Shown here piece after piece: positions 1-6,521 of a DNA stretch of 7,062 bases. Each line of letters opens with the position of its first letter. The stretch's first letter is position 1. This stretch comes from Bacteroidaceae bacterium. Its GTDB lineage: Bacteria; Bacteroidota; Bacteroidia; Bacteroidales; Bacteroidaceae. The translations under genes were made by a program, and so were the position numbers. The notes below the pieces were generated by a model, which had not been told where the DNA came from, searched no databases, and worked only from the letters and a program-made list of their open reading frames with translations. The stretch spans positions 1 to 7,062 of the forward strand of contig JAQWAN010000109.1 in the NCBI GenBank assembly GCA_028707655.1, written 5' to 3'.

Positions 1-1
1 T

Positions 2-55
2 GGCGAAATATCTACAGAGATAACCAATATCATCGATCTGCATCTTAAAAAATAG
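2..55 (+). CDS. 3' end of an unidentified plus-strand gene
   Basis: The frame starting at base 2 stays open from the window edge to a TAG at 53-55 and would encode 17 C-terminal residues, GEISTEITNIIDLHLKK. I prefer it because it is the longest of the three open tails and ends directly before a strong terminator. The other two plus frames also reach stops within the first 50 bases, at 46-48 and 21-23, so the choice is uncertain. Too little is present to name a product. The gene would converge on rng. Confidence 0.35.
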   Translation, partial: GEISTEITNIIDLHLKK

Positions 56-90
56 AAGAGTAAACCAGGAGTCCATCCGCAAAAGTGCAA

Positions 91-135
91 AAAGAAAGAG
101 CGAGTATGATAAATTATCATACCCGCTCTTTCTTT
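91..135. terminator. Bidirectional intrinsic terminator between convergent genes
   Basis: Two 20-base arms (91-110 and 116-135) pair around a 5-base loop with one mismatch, at 103 (A opposite C). T-rich tracts follow on both strands: TTTCTTTTTATT on the plus side, and a CTTTCTTTTTG tract when read on the minus strand. It lies 16 bases past the rng stop and about 35 bases past the stop of the plus-strand tail, so it can end transcripts from both sides. Confidence 0.85.
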
Positions 136-151
136 TTATTCGATAGAAATG

Positions 152-1726
152 TTATTTCGTTTCTATTTCTTCTTTCATATCAATTTCTTCACCCATCATA
201 TCAAAAAATTTGTACTGTAATAGTGCCAAATCTTGATTGGGTATCAGTTTCAAGCCTAAACCATATTTCACTTGCCACTTACGTTTAAGTGACAATACGC
301 CTTTGGTAGCATAAGCCTCCACATAGGGATGAACATGTAGTTTGAAACGTTTTATCTTCACTTTATTAACTAAATAATCAATTTTACTCTCTAGTGTGTC
401 TGTAAATAAGATGGAGGGTTTAATAGTCCCCTTTCCAAAACAGGTAGGACAAGTTTCACTTGTATCCACATCCATAGCAGGACGCACACGTTGGCGGGTA
501 ATTTGCATGAGCCCAAACTTGCTCAATGGTAAAATGTTATGACGAGCGCGATCTAACTGCATATTTTGAGACATACGCTCAAAAAGTTTTTGTCGGTTCG
601 CTGCATCGTGCATATCTATAAAATCTACCACAATAATGCCACCCATGTCGCGCAAACGTAATTGTCGCGCAAGCTCATCGGCAGCACCTAAATTCACATC
701 AATAGCATTTCCTTCTTGTCCATTCGACCCTTTAGATCGATTGCCGCTGTTTACATCTACAACATGTAAGGCCTCTGTATGTTCGATAATAAGATAAGCA
801 CCACGTTTGTACGAAATGGTTGTTCCAAACGATGCTTTAATCTGCTTAGTGATAGCAAAATTATCAAAAATGGGGAGTTGACCGGTATAATATTTTACTA
901 GATCTGCTCTTTCGGGAGCAATCAAAGTAACATAATCTTTAATTTCCTCATATACATCTTTTTGATTAACATAGATGTTTTCAAATGAAGGATTAAACAA
1001 ATCGCGCAACAGAGCAATAGCTCTACTGGTCTCTTCGTACACTAAAGTGGGATAGGTAGTGCTGCTTTGCACCTTCTTCATTGCATCATCCCAATGTTTT
1101 AGTAAAACTTTCAGTTCTCCATTCAGCTCAGCAACACGCTTACCCTCGGCAACTGTACGTACAATAACACCCATGTTTTTGGGCTTAATGCTTTGCAACA
1201 GATTCTTTAGTCGGGCGCGCTCCTCAGCAGACTTAATTTTTTGTGAAACAGAGACTTTATCATTAAAAGGAATCAAAACTAAATACCGTCCTGCAAACGA
1301 TAGTTCACAGGTTAAACGAGGACCTTTGGTAGAAATGGGTTCTTTCACAATCTGAACCACCAACTCTTGTCCTACTTTTAATGTATTTGCTATTGTACCC
1401 TCTTTCTCGATATCAGGCAATATAGTAGCCTTAGAAAGAGCTCTACTCTTTTTTTGGTTACTAAATGTTTGTCTTACATATTTATCGAGTGAGTTAAATT
1501 GAGGTCCTAAGTCTAAATAGTGAAGAAAAGCGTCTTTTTCATAACCAACATTCACGAAACAAGCATTCAAACCCGGCATAATTTTTTTTACACGGGCTAT
1601 GTACATATTTCCCACAGAAAAGGAGGAATCTCTCCCCTCTTTTTGTAACTCCACCAGTTGCTGATTTTCGAGCAACGCAATGGCAATCTCTTTGGGTTGT
1701 ACATTTACAACTAATTCGCTTTTCAC
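152..1726 (-). CDS. rng: Ribonuclease G/E family endoribonuclease
   Basis: Single-strand-specific endoribonuclease of the RNase E/G family, acting in the cytoplasm in rRNA 5'-end maturation and mRNA decay. The 524 residues fit an RNase G-like enzyme without the long C-terminal degradosome scaffold of E. coli RNase E. Seen in the protein: an S1 RNA-binding domain at about 38-145, interrupted by a basic insertion near 85-115; a VRT motif at 189-191 matching the 5'-monophosphate sensor; the catalytic metal site, D324 in DVNSG and D368 in VVDFIDM, matching D303 and D346 of E. coli RNase E; and the CPTC zinc-link (C426, C429) that joins subunits. The start is GTG at 1726 behind a purine-rich leader; the N-terminus (SELVVNVQPKE) matches the family start, so no longer form is needed. 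It lies downstream of HU and the 30-codon gene, separated from the latter by a hairpin. Confidence 0.96.
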   Translation of the reverse strand: MKSELVVNVQPKEIAIALLENQQLVELQKEGRDSSFSVGNMYIARVKKIMPGLNACFVNVGYEKDAFLHYLDLGPQFNSLDKYVRQTFSNQKKSRALSKATILPDIEKEGTIANTLKVGQELVVQIVKEPISTKGPRLTCELSFAGRYLVLIPFNDKVSVSQKIKSAEERARLKNLLQSIKPKNMGVIVRTVAEGKRVAELNGELKVLLKHWDDAMKKVQSSTTYPTLVYEETSRAIALLRDLFNPSFENIYVNQKDVYEEIKDYVTLIAPERADLVKYYTGQLPIFDNFAITKQIKASFGTTISYKRGAYLIIEHTEALHVVDVNSGNRSKGSNGQEGNAIDVNLGAADELARQLRLRDMGGIIVVDFIDMHDAANRQKLFERMSQNMQLDRARHNILPLSKFGLMQITRQRVRPAMDVDTSETCPTCFGKGTIKPSILFTDTLESKIDYLVNKVKIKRFKLHVHPYVEAYATKGVLSLKRKWQVKYGLGLKLIPNQDLALLQYKFFDMMGEEIDMKEEIETK

Positions 1727-1768
1727 TTTTCTTCTTTCTTTACTTCATTTACTAGGGTCCTTTTACAC

Positions 1769-1812
1769 AAAGAACAAACTTGAAAGATTAAAGCTTTACA
1801 AGTTTGTTCTTT
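1769..1812 (-). terminator. Hairpin between the small ribosomal-type gene and rng
   Basis: Perfect 14-bp inverted repeat, 1769-1782 against 1799-1812, with a 16-base loop that can pair further (AAAG with CTTT) around a bulge. On the minus strand the stem ends in TTCTTTGTG, a modest T tract, so termination may be partial. It begins 23 bases after the stop of the 30-codon gene and ends 42 bases before the rng GTG. No good TAnnTTTG element was found between it and rng, so rng may depend on read-through. It could instead act as a stabilising or attenuating leader structure. Confidence 0.65.
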
Positions 1813-1835
1813 ATTAGCGTCATTACATAGACTAA

Positions 1836-1928
1836 TTATTTTTTAGTCTTATGTCTGTTTTTTCTCAATCTTTTCTTACGCTTGTGAGTAGACATTTTAT
1901 GTCTCTTCTTTTTCTTTCCGCTTGGCAT
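1836..1928 (-). CDS. 30-residue AURKAIP1/COX24-type small ribosomal protein
   Basis: A 30-codon gene, ATG at 1928 and TAA at 1836-1838, starting MPSGKKKKRHKM and continuing as an almost wholly Lys/Arg/His peptide containing THKRKKRLRKNRHK. This matches, from memory, the tiny Bacteroidota proteins annotated as AURKAIP1/COX24 domain proteins, related to mitochondrial mS38 and to bS22 seen on mycobacterial 30S subunits. The likely role is therefore an rRNA-binding small-subunit protein; that is inferred from family resemblance. It has no catalytic or membrane feature. It begins 32 bases after the HU stop, has no clear promoter of its own, and is probably transcribed with HU. Its extreme basic composition and position between HU and rng argue against a chance ORF. 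Confidence 0.82.
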   Translation of the reverse strand: MPSGKKKKRHKMSTHKRKKRLRKNRHKTKK

Positions 1929-1960
1929 AGCTTCAAAATTTTATAATTAATACTCTTGTT

Positions 1961-2236
1961 CTAAATTTTCACTAAATTCATAAACACCTTAGCCGGTTTA
2001 AACGACGGAACCTTGTGGGCATCTATAATGATAGTCGTATTCCGAGAAATGTTTCGAGCTGTCTTCTGCGCCCGTTCTTTTACAATAAAACTACCGAATC
2101 CTCTTAGATACACGTTCTCACCCTTTGCTAGAGACTTCTTCACTGTCTCCATAAAAGCTTCAACAGTTGCCAGTACGGCTTCTTTCTCAACACCAGTACT
2201 CATGGACACTTCGTTTACAATATCTGCTTTTGTCAT
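1961..2236 (-). CDS. hup: HU/IHF-family DNA-binding protein
   Basis: Histone-like nucleoid protein that works as a dimer to bend and compact DNA. The length, 91 residues, is the family norm. The N-terminal helical dimerisation part covers about 1-42, followed by the signature ENVYLRGFGSF (40-50) and the DNA-embracing beta arms at about 52-76, ending in FKPAK (79-83). At the arm tip, where E. coli HU has an intercalating proline at position 63, this protein reads RNISRN with Ile63. To my knowledge this form is common in the phylum, so it is probably a lineage variant and not damage. The ATG at 2236 gives the usual MTKADIV start. A good promoter lies upstream, and the 30-codon gene follows 32 bases downstream. 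Specialised IHF-like function cannot be excluded. Confidence 0.95.
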   Translation of the reverse strand: MTKADIVNEVSMSTGVEKEAVLATVEAFMETVKKSLAKGENVYLRGFGSFIVKERAQKTARNISRNTTIIIDAHKVPSFKPAKVFMNLVKI

Positions 2237-2279
2237 TTGTCTAAAAAATATATATGCTTTTTTCTAATTTTTTGGAATG

Positions 2280-2306
2280 CAAATATATGGCTTTTTGACT
2301 ATCAAA
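2280..2306 (-). promoter_or_regulatory. Bacteroidota-type promoter for HU
   Basis: Read on the minus strand, 2287-2280 is TATATTTG, a perfect match to the phylum's -7 consensus TAnnTTTG. A TTTG at 2306-2303 could be the -33 element, but the gap of 15 bases is somewhat shorter than usual. Transcription would start near 2273, giving a leader of roughly 35 bases before the HU ATG. Confidence 0.65.
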
Positions 2307-2361
2307 AAAAATAATATCTCATAATTTTCAAAAAAAAGTAAGGTTCTTCACTATCTTACCC

Positions 2362-2369
2362 TATTTTTG
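2362..2369 (+). promoter_or_regulatory. Bacteroidota-type -7 element for mutY
   Basis: TATTTTTG fits the TAnnTTTG consensus and sits 25 bases before the mutY ATG, predicting a start site near 2376 and a short A-rich leader. No convincing -33 TTTG was seen at the proper distance. It lies in the AT-rich divergent spacer shared with HU (2237-2394). Confidence 0.5.
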
Positions 2370-2394
2370 CACAAATAAACACATTATTACTAGC

Positions 2395-3432
2395 ATGAAT
2401 AGCTTTAGTCAGACAATCATTACATGGTATGCAGAGCATAAAAGAGATTTGCCCTGGAGAGAAATAAACGATCCCTATCTAATTTGGATCTCCGAAATTA
2501 TTCTCCAGCAAACAAAAGTGGCGCAAGGATACAACTACTATCAACGATTCATTACCCACTTTCCCACTTACCAAGCACTAGCAATGGCAGAGGAGGAGGA
2601 GGTTTTGAAACTATGGCAAGGACTGGGCTACTATTCCAGAGCACGCAATCTGCACGCAGCAGCAAAAAGTATAAAAGAAAAATTCCCCACCACTTATCAA
2701 GAGCTATTACGCTTAAAGGGGGTAGGCGAATATACAGCAGCCGCCATCAGCTCGTTTGCATACAACGAACCACATGCCGTGGTAGATGGTAATGTCTATC
2801 GGGTGTTGAGTAGATATTTTGGACTATCCGACCCTATCGATTCTACCAAGGGGAAAAAACGATTCAAAGAATTAGCCTATACCCTACTCGATGTAGAAAA
2901 TCCGGGTCTACACAACCAATCGATTATGGAATTTGGTGCGCTCCAATGTACCCCCAAAGCACCACGTTGCGAGGAGTGTCCATTGGCCGACTCCTGCCTT
3001 GCACTTGCACAAAATTTGGTTACACTGCTTCCTATAAAAGAGAAGAAAACCAAAACACGCAATCGCTATTTACACTATTTTTATGTGGTGTCGGGCAATG
3101 CCATTTATCTGCAACAACGCAAAGAAAAAGATATCTGGCAAGGACTCTTTGAATTTCCACTCATAGAGACCGACAAAAAGAGCAATCTACATCAATTGCT
3201 AACCGCTCCATTGCTTACAAAAGAATTAGCAGATGTCAAAGAACCACAGTTACGCATTGTAGTAGAAGACTTTAAGCATGTACTATCGCACCAGATTATT
3301 TACGCTAGTTTATACGAGCTTATTTTACCCGCTAACACAGAAGCCTTCTCCACTTATCTACGTGTTAACAAAAATGAAGCAACCAAATATCCCTTTTCAA
3401 GATTGGTAGAAATTTTATGGAACAAAGTGTAA
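2395..3432 (+). CDS. mutY: A/G-specific adenine DNA glycosylase MutY
   Basis: Base-excision repair enzyme that removes adenine mispaired with 8-oxoguanine, preventing G:C to T:A changes. The protein has 345 residues, typical for MutY. Seen in order: the catalytic-domain start with LPWR (19-22); WISEIILQQTKV (31-42) holding the catalytic Glu34; a helix-hairpin-helix at about 107-123 (LKGVGEYTAAA); the catalytic Asp131 in VVDGNV; the iron-sulfur ligands C185, C192, C195 and C201 with the classic 6-2-5 spacing; and a C-terminal NUDIX-like domain from about 225 that recognises 8-oxoguanine, with FKHVLSH (293-299) matching the loop that touches the lesion. All key residues are present, so the enzyme should be active. 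It is divergent from HU, and ssb follows after 77 bases with its own promoter. Confidence 0.97.
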   Translation: MNSFSQTIITWYAEHKRDLPWREINDPYLIWISEIILQQTKVAQGYNYYQRFITHFPTYQALAMAEEEEVLKLWQGLGYYSRARNLHAAAKSIKEKFPTTYQELLRLKGVGEYTAAAISSFAYNEPHAVVDGNVYRVLSRYFGLSDPIDSTKGKKRFKELAYTLLDVENPGLHNQSIMEFGALQCTPKAPRCEECPLADSCLALAQNLVTLLPIKEKKTKTRNRYLHYFYVVSGNAIYLQQRKEKDIWQGLFEFPLIETDKKSNLHQLLTAPLLTKELADVKEPQLRIVVEDFKHVLSHQIIYASLYELILPANTEAFSTYLRVNKNEATKYPFSRLVEILWNKV

Positions 3433-3449
3433 GTAAAAATAAAAAAAGC

Positions 3450-3480
3450 TTGCTTACTATTTTAAAAAAAATTATATTTG
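3450..3480 (+). promoter_or_regulatory. Bacteroidota-type promoter for ssb
   Basis: TATATTTG at 3473-3480 matches the -7 consensus exactly and is identical to the HU element. TTG at 3450-3452, 20 bases upstream, is a plausible -33 element. Transcription would start near 3487 with a very A-rich leader of about 23 bases before the ssb ATG. Confidence 0.7.
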
Positions 3481-3509
3481 ACAGAAATATAGATTAAAAA
3501 AAATAAATT

Positions 3510-3953
3510 ATGTCGGTAAACAAAATCATTTTATTGGGCAACGTAGGTAAAGAGCCCGAAGTGAGATATTTAGACTCTGGTGTTGCAGTAGCAAACATTA
3601 CATTGGCCACAACAGATAGAGCCTATACACTTAAAAATGGAACACAAGTACCAGAACACACCGAGTGGCATAATATTGTGCTATGGCGTGGTTTGGCAGA
3701 GGTTGCAGAAAAGTATGTACACAAAGGCGATAAACTTTATGTGGAAGGAAAACTCAGAACGCGCAACTATGACGATAAGAATGGTGTTACAAGATACATC
3801 ACAGAGGTCTTTGCCGATTCTATGGAGATGTTGTCGCCTAAGGGACAGTCAACAGCAGGTAAGTCCGCACCAGCTGCACCAGCAGAGAGCACAGCAGGAA
3901 AACCTGCAGCAGCTCCAGCAGCGGGGGAAGATACAGACGATTTGCCCTTTTAA
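3510..3953 (+). CDS. ssb: Single-stranded DNA-binding protein
   Basis: Binds and protects single-stranded DNA in replication, recombination and repair, and recruits partner enzymes. The 147 residues comprise an N-terminal OB fold at 1-108, starting MSVNKIILLGNVGKEPEVRY and including TEWHNIVLWRG (W53, the usual base-stacking tryptophan), then a short Ala/Pro/Ser linker (110-140), then the acidic partner-binding tip ending DDLPF. The DDLPF end matches the DD(I/L)PF tip that docks SSB-interacting proteins, so the C-terminus is complete. The linker holds two copies of a 13-14 residue unit starting STAGK. ATG at 3510 is preceded by a strong promoter, and a hairpin follows the stop. Confidence 0.97.
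   Translation: MSVNKIILLGNVGKEPEVRYLDSGVAVANITLATTDRAYTLKNGTQVPEHTEWHNIVLWRGLAEVAEKYVHKGDKLYVEGKLRTRNYDDKNGVTRYITEVFADSMEMLSPKGQSTAGKSAPAAPAESTAGKPAAAPAAGEDTDDLPF
3849..3929 (+). repeat. Two-copy imperfect tandem repeat in the ssb linker
   Basis: Codons 114-126 encode STAGKSAPAAPAE and codons 127-140 encode STAGKPAAAPAAGE. The DNA copies share much of their sequence (for example ACAGCAGG in each), suggesting a local duplication of a low-complexity linker unit. It adds length to the disordered tether without touching the OB fold or the DDLPF tip. Confidence 0.7.
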
Positions 3954-3959
3954 TTTATA

Positions 3960-3994
3960 CACGACAACAGGAGCATAAAGCTCCTGTTATCGTG
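3960..3994 (+). terminator. Hairpin terminator after ssb
   Basis: Two 15-base arms, 3960-3974 and 3980-3994, pair around the loop ATAAA with a single mismatch at 3965. It starts 6 bases after the ssb stop and is followed only by ATTGTTTAAC, a weak T tract, so read-through into gldE is likely. No TAnnTTTG element was found before gldE, which supports partial co-transcription with ssb. Confidence 0.7.
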
Positions 3995-4018
3995 ATTGTT
4001 TAACTAAAATTTTACTCC

Positions 4019-5347
4019 TTGGACCCTGACTCGTATTTAAACCGATTCTTCGATTTGTTTTTTACCTTGAAAATTGAGGCTCCTTCTGTAGGAGCTCTTT
4101 TATCTCTTGCGTTTGCCCTCCTTCTACTCTTGGCATACGGTTTTTTTTCAACAGCTAAAGTGGCTTATTTTTCCATCACGGCTAGAGAACTAAACGATTT
4201 AAGCCAAAATGAAAGCCTCCCCGAAGGAAAATTGAGGAAGTTGATGAACAGCTCAGAACGGCTGCTCGCCACTTTTGTTCTCTCCAACCACTGCATCAAT
4301 CTTACCTTTATCTTACTGATTAACTACTTTTTTGCAGATTGGATGACCTATAGTGTACCCATTCTTCAATTTGCCATCTCCTCTATCTTTGCCATTATGG
4401 TACTGCTTCTCTCGGGCAATCTACTCTCCTCTATCTTTAGAACCAGTCAACCACTCTCTTTTTGTTTAAAAACGGTTGGGTTCTTCAGTAAGCTACTCCC
4501 ACTATTGTCGCCGTTTACCTCCCTGCTAATCAAGAGGTCCTTCTTTATCAATCTCTACTCCAATAGACATACACATAATCTATCGGTAGAAGAGTTAACA
4601 AAGAACTACGAAAACAATGCCACCAACGAGCTACGAGAAGAGAATGACATTATTGAAAGCATCATTCGTTTTGGAAAAGAAACCACAAACGACATCATGA
4701 TCTCTAGAATGGATATGATTGATTTTGAGATAGAGACACCTCTTGACGAGGTCTATGCCTCTATTCTTGAGCACAGCTTCTCCAGAATACCGGTTTATGA
4801 GGGGTCAAAAGATAATATTAAGGGCATCTTATATGTAAAAGATTTACTACCTAACCTTATTAGCGGCAAAGAATTCCGTTGGCAATCGCTTATCCGAAAA
4901 GCCTATTTTGTACCAGAAACCAAAATGATAGACGATCTGTTACGCGAGTTTCAAAACAACAAAGTGCACATAGCCATTGTTGTGGATGAGTTTGGTGGCA
5001 CATCCGGATTAGTAACACTAGAGGATGTGATTGAGGAGATTGTAGGAGATATCAACGATGAATACGACAACGAAGAGCTCTTCTTTACCAAAGAGAATGA
5101 GACTACCTTTATCTTTGAGGCCAAGATATCATTGGTAGATTTCTATAAAGCCATACAGGTAGACGAGTCTGTGTTTGAAGAGATTGGCGAAGATGCCGAT
5201 ACCTTAGCCGGACTTCTCTTAGCTATCAAGGGACAATTTCCTAGCGAAGGAGAGAAGCTGAGCTATAAGAACTATATTTTTCAGGTCATCGAGATGGACG
5301 AACGTCGTATCTTAAAGGTGAGATGTACACTATTACCCGATTATTAG
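4019..5347 (+). CDS. gldE: GldE: CNNM/CBS/CorC-type membrane protein
   Basis: Inner-membrane protein of the CorC/HlyC (CNNM) superfamily, named for its need in gliding of Flavobacterium johnsoniae, where it functions with GldD; its molecular task is unsettled. The 442 residues show a membrane domain with hydrophobic segments near 24-46, 82-104, 112-137 and 148-172, a CBS pair at about 222-285 and 290-348 (SRIPVYEG, then HIAIVVDEFGGTSGLVTLED), and a C-terminal CorC/HlyC domain at about 358-438. The start is TTG at 4019. An in-frame stop at 4001-4003 rules out a longer form except from another rare codon, and the first ATG (codon 76) would remove the first membrane segment; the DPDSY start also fits the family. 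Positions normally bearing conserved acidic and Pro-Lys residues in the membrane domain look changed (K47 in FFSTAKVA; SGNLLSS at 132-138). gldD follows after 6 bases. Confidence 0.92.
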   Translation: MDPDSYLNRFFDLFFTLKIEAPSVGALLSLAFALLLLLAYGFFSTAKVAYFSITARELNDLSQNESLPEGKLRKLMNSSERLLATFVLSNHCINLTFILLINYFFADWMTYSVPILQFAISSIFAIMVLLLSGNLLSSIFRTSQPLSFCLKTVGFFSKLLPLLSPFTSLLIKRSFFINLYSNRHTHNLSVEELTKNYENNATNELREENDIIESIIRFGKETTNDIMISRMDMIDFEIETPLDEVYASILEHSFSRIPVYEGSKDNIKGILYVKDLLPNLISGKEFRWQSLIRKAYFVPETKMIDDLLREFQNNKVHIAIVVDEFGGTSGLVTLEDVIEEIVGDINDEYDNEELFFTKENETTFIFEAKISLVDFYKAIQVDESVFEEIGEDADTLAGLLLAIKGQFPSEGEKLSYKNYIFQVIEMDERRILKVRCTLLPDY

Positions 5348-5353
5348 AATAAG

Positions 5354-5935
5354 ATGAAAAAAATAAACAGACCACTGCATTTGCTACTAGCTGGTTGCTG
5401 CTTAATTGGCTGCTGCTTGGCCTGTAGCAATACATCAACTAAGCCATTAAGTAAACAGCTACCCACACCGCAGTATAGCTATACCACAGATACCCTTCCT
5501 TTTAGATTTGAGCAGTCGAACCAAGCACGTTTTACTGCACGAACCACCAAAAAAGGCGAGATATTCTGCAACCTACTCTATCCCCAACTAGATGCACAGG
5601 TCTATGCCACTTGGCATGCTATAGAAAAAGAGCAGTTTGAACAATATGCCAAAGAGGCACATCGTATAGTGTATCAACATACCACAGTGGCTACTGCCAT
5701 CCATATAAAGGAATATAGCAATCCTCAGCGAAAAACATATGGCCTACTCTATCAATTAGAGGGTAAAGTAGCCACACCCATTCAGTTTTCACTAACCGAT
5801 AGCACCTCCTACTTTTTTACCGCTTCCCTCTATTTTAACCATTCAGCAAACTCCGATTCATTACAGTCTACATTGGAATATATACAACTAGACATACGTA
5901 GATGGATGGATACTTTTGAATTAAATCGCCACTAA
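5354..5935 (+). CDS. gldD: GldD-like gliding motility lipoprotein
   Basis: Periplasmic or membrane-anchored lipoprotein of the GldD family, required with GldE for gliding and colony spreading in Flavobacterium; it has also been linked to stability of the type IX secretion apparatus. Many non-gliding Bacteroidales keep it, so a general envelope role is likely here. The 193 residues begin with a signal peptide (MKK, then a Leu-rich core) and a cysteine cluster at 15, 16, 20, 21 and 24. LAGC15 and LIGC20 fit a lipobox, while C24 followed by SNTS is also possible, so the lipidated residue is uncertain. Family hallmarks follow: NLLYPQLDAQVYATWHAI (73-90), YGLLYQLEG with PIQFSLTDST further on, SLYFN, and the end WMDTFELN. 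It starts 6 bases after gldE and abuts the next gene with no gap, so the three are surely one transcript. Confidence 0.88.
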   Translation: MKKINRPLHLLLAGCCLIGCCLACSNTSTKPLSKQLPTPQYSYTTDTLPFRFEQSNQARFTARTTKKGEIFCNLLYPQLDAQVYATWHAIEKEQFEQYAKEAHRIVYQHTTVATAIHIKEYSNPQRKTYGLLYQLEGKVATPIQFSLTDSTSYFFTASLYFNHSANSDSLQSTLEYIQLDIRRWMDTFELNRH

Positions 5936-6505
5936 ATGCCACTCTGCTTTATCCGCAAAATAGAAGATATAACCATAGGTGTCTGGGAAATAGACCTCGG
6001 AGAGAAAGAGGAAAAAAGACGAGACAGAGAAACCAGAAATGTACTCCAACTTGTAGAGGCAATGTGTCATGACAAAAAAACAATAGCCCATCTACCTAGT
6101 GGAAAGCCCTATTTTACAGACCACTCCTACCAAATCAGCATCTCGCATGCAGAGAGATATGTAGCCATAGCCCTCTCTAGCGCACATCCCGTTGGCATCG
6201 ACATAGAGGGTATGCGCAAACAGGTAAAAAAGGTACAGCATAAATTTTTGCAAGAAGAGGAGATAGCAGATATTACTCCTACTCAAGAGCTGACACATCT
6301 ACTGCTCTATTGGTGTGCCAAAGAGAGTATCTATAAACGAGTAGATATAGAAGGTCTATCTCTAAGAGAGAACATACGCATCCACTCTTTCACCCCAACA
6401 AAAACGGGCACCTTTCAGGGAGAGGTGATACATCCTCTTTTAAACAATAAACATACTCTTTTTTACTGGGTAGAAGAGGACTATATACTCACTCTGGCAG
6501 AGTAA
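5936..6505 (+). CDS. 4'-phosphopantetheinyl transferase, Sfp type
   Basis: Transfers the phosphopantetheine arm of coenzyme A to a serine of acyl or peptidyl carrier proteins. The 189 residues are near the usual 200-230 of the family. Motifs: LPSGKPYF (53-60), SISHAERYVAIAL (68-80), the magnesium and CoA site GIDIE with D89 and E91, and WCAKESIYK (126-134) with K129 and catalytic E130. All catalytic positions are filled. The N-terminal part is divergent and rich in charged residues (22-33). The ATG follows the gldD TAA directly (TAAATG), indicating translational coupling. No carrier protein or polyketide/peptide synthase lies in the window, so the natural substrate is unknown; fatty-acid ACP is possible if no separate AcpS exists. 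Confidence 0.92.
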   Translation: MPLCFIRKIEDITIGVWEIDLGEKEEKRRDRETRNVLQLVEAMCHDKKTIAHLPSGKPYFTDHSYQISISHAERYVAIALSSAHPVGIDIEGMRKQVKKVQHKFLQEEEIADITPTQELTHLLLYWCAKESIYKRVDIEGLSLRENIRIHSFTPTKTGTFQGEVIHPLLNNKHTLFYWVEEDYILTLAE

Positions 6506-6521
6506 AAAAGAGCGGATCTAT

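Noticed and set aside
85..288. 67-codon plus-strand ORF overlapping the rng 3' end
   Set aside because: It runs through the terminator hairpin and lies antisense to the conserved end of rng.
1059..1355. 98-codon plus-strand ORF inside rng
   Set aside because: It is antisense to the well-conserved rng coding sequence, with a low-complexity Phe/Ser-rich product.
2013..2267. 84-codon plus-strand ORF opposite HU
   Set aside because: It is a shadow of the HU gene on the other strand and has no recognisable domain or promoter.
3429..3465. Possible terminator between mutY and ssb (GTAAG with CTTAC)
   Set aside because: The stem is only 5 bp with a long A-rich loop, and it overlaps the ssb -33 region; too weak to call.
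3637..3978. 113-codon ORF in another frame of ssb
   Set aside because: The Gln-rich product comes from the GCAGCA-type linker repeat read out of frame, and it runs into the terminator.
4244..4246. Later ATG (codon 76) as the gldE start
   Set aside because: It would remove the first membrane segment and the conserved N-terminal part of the family.
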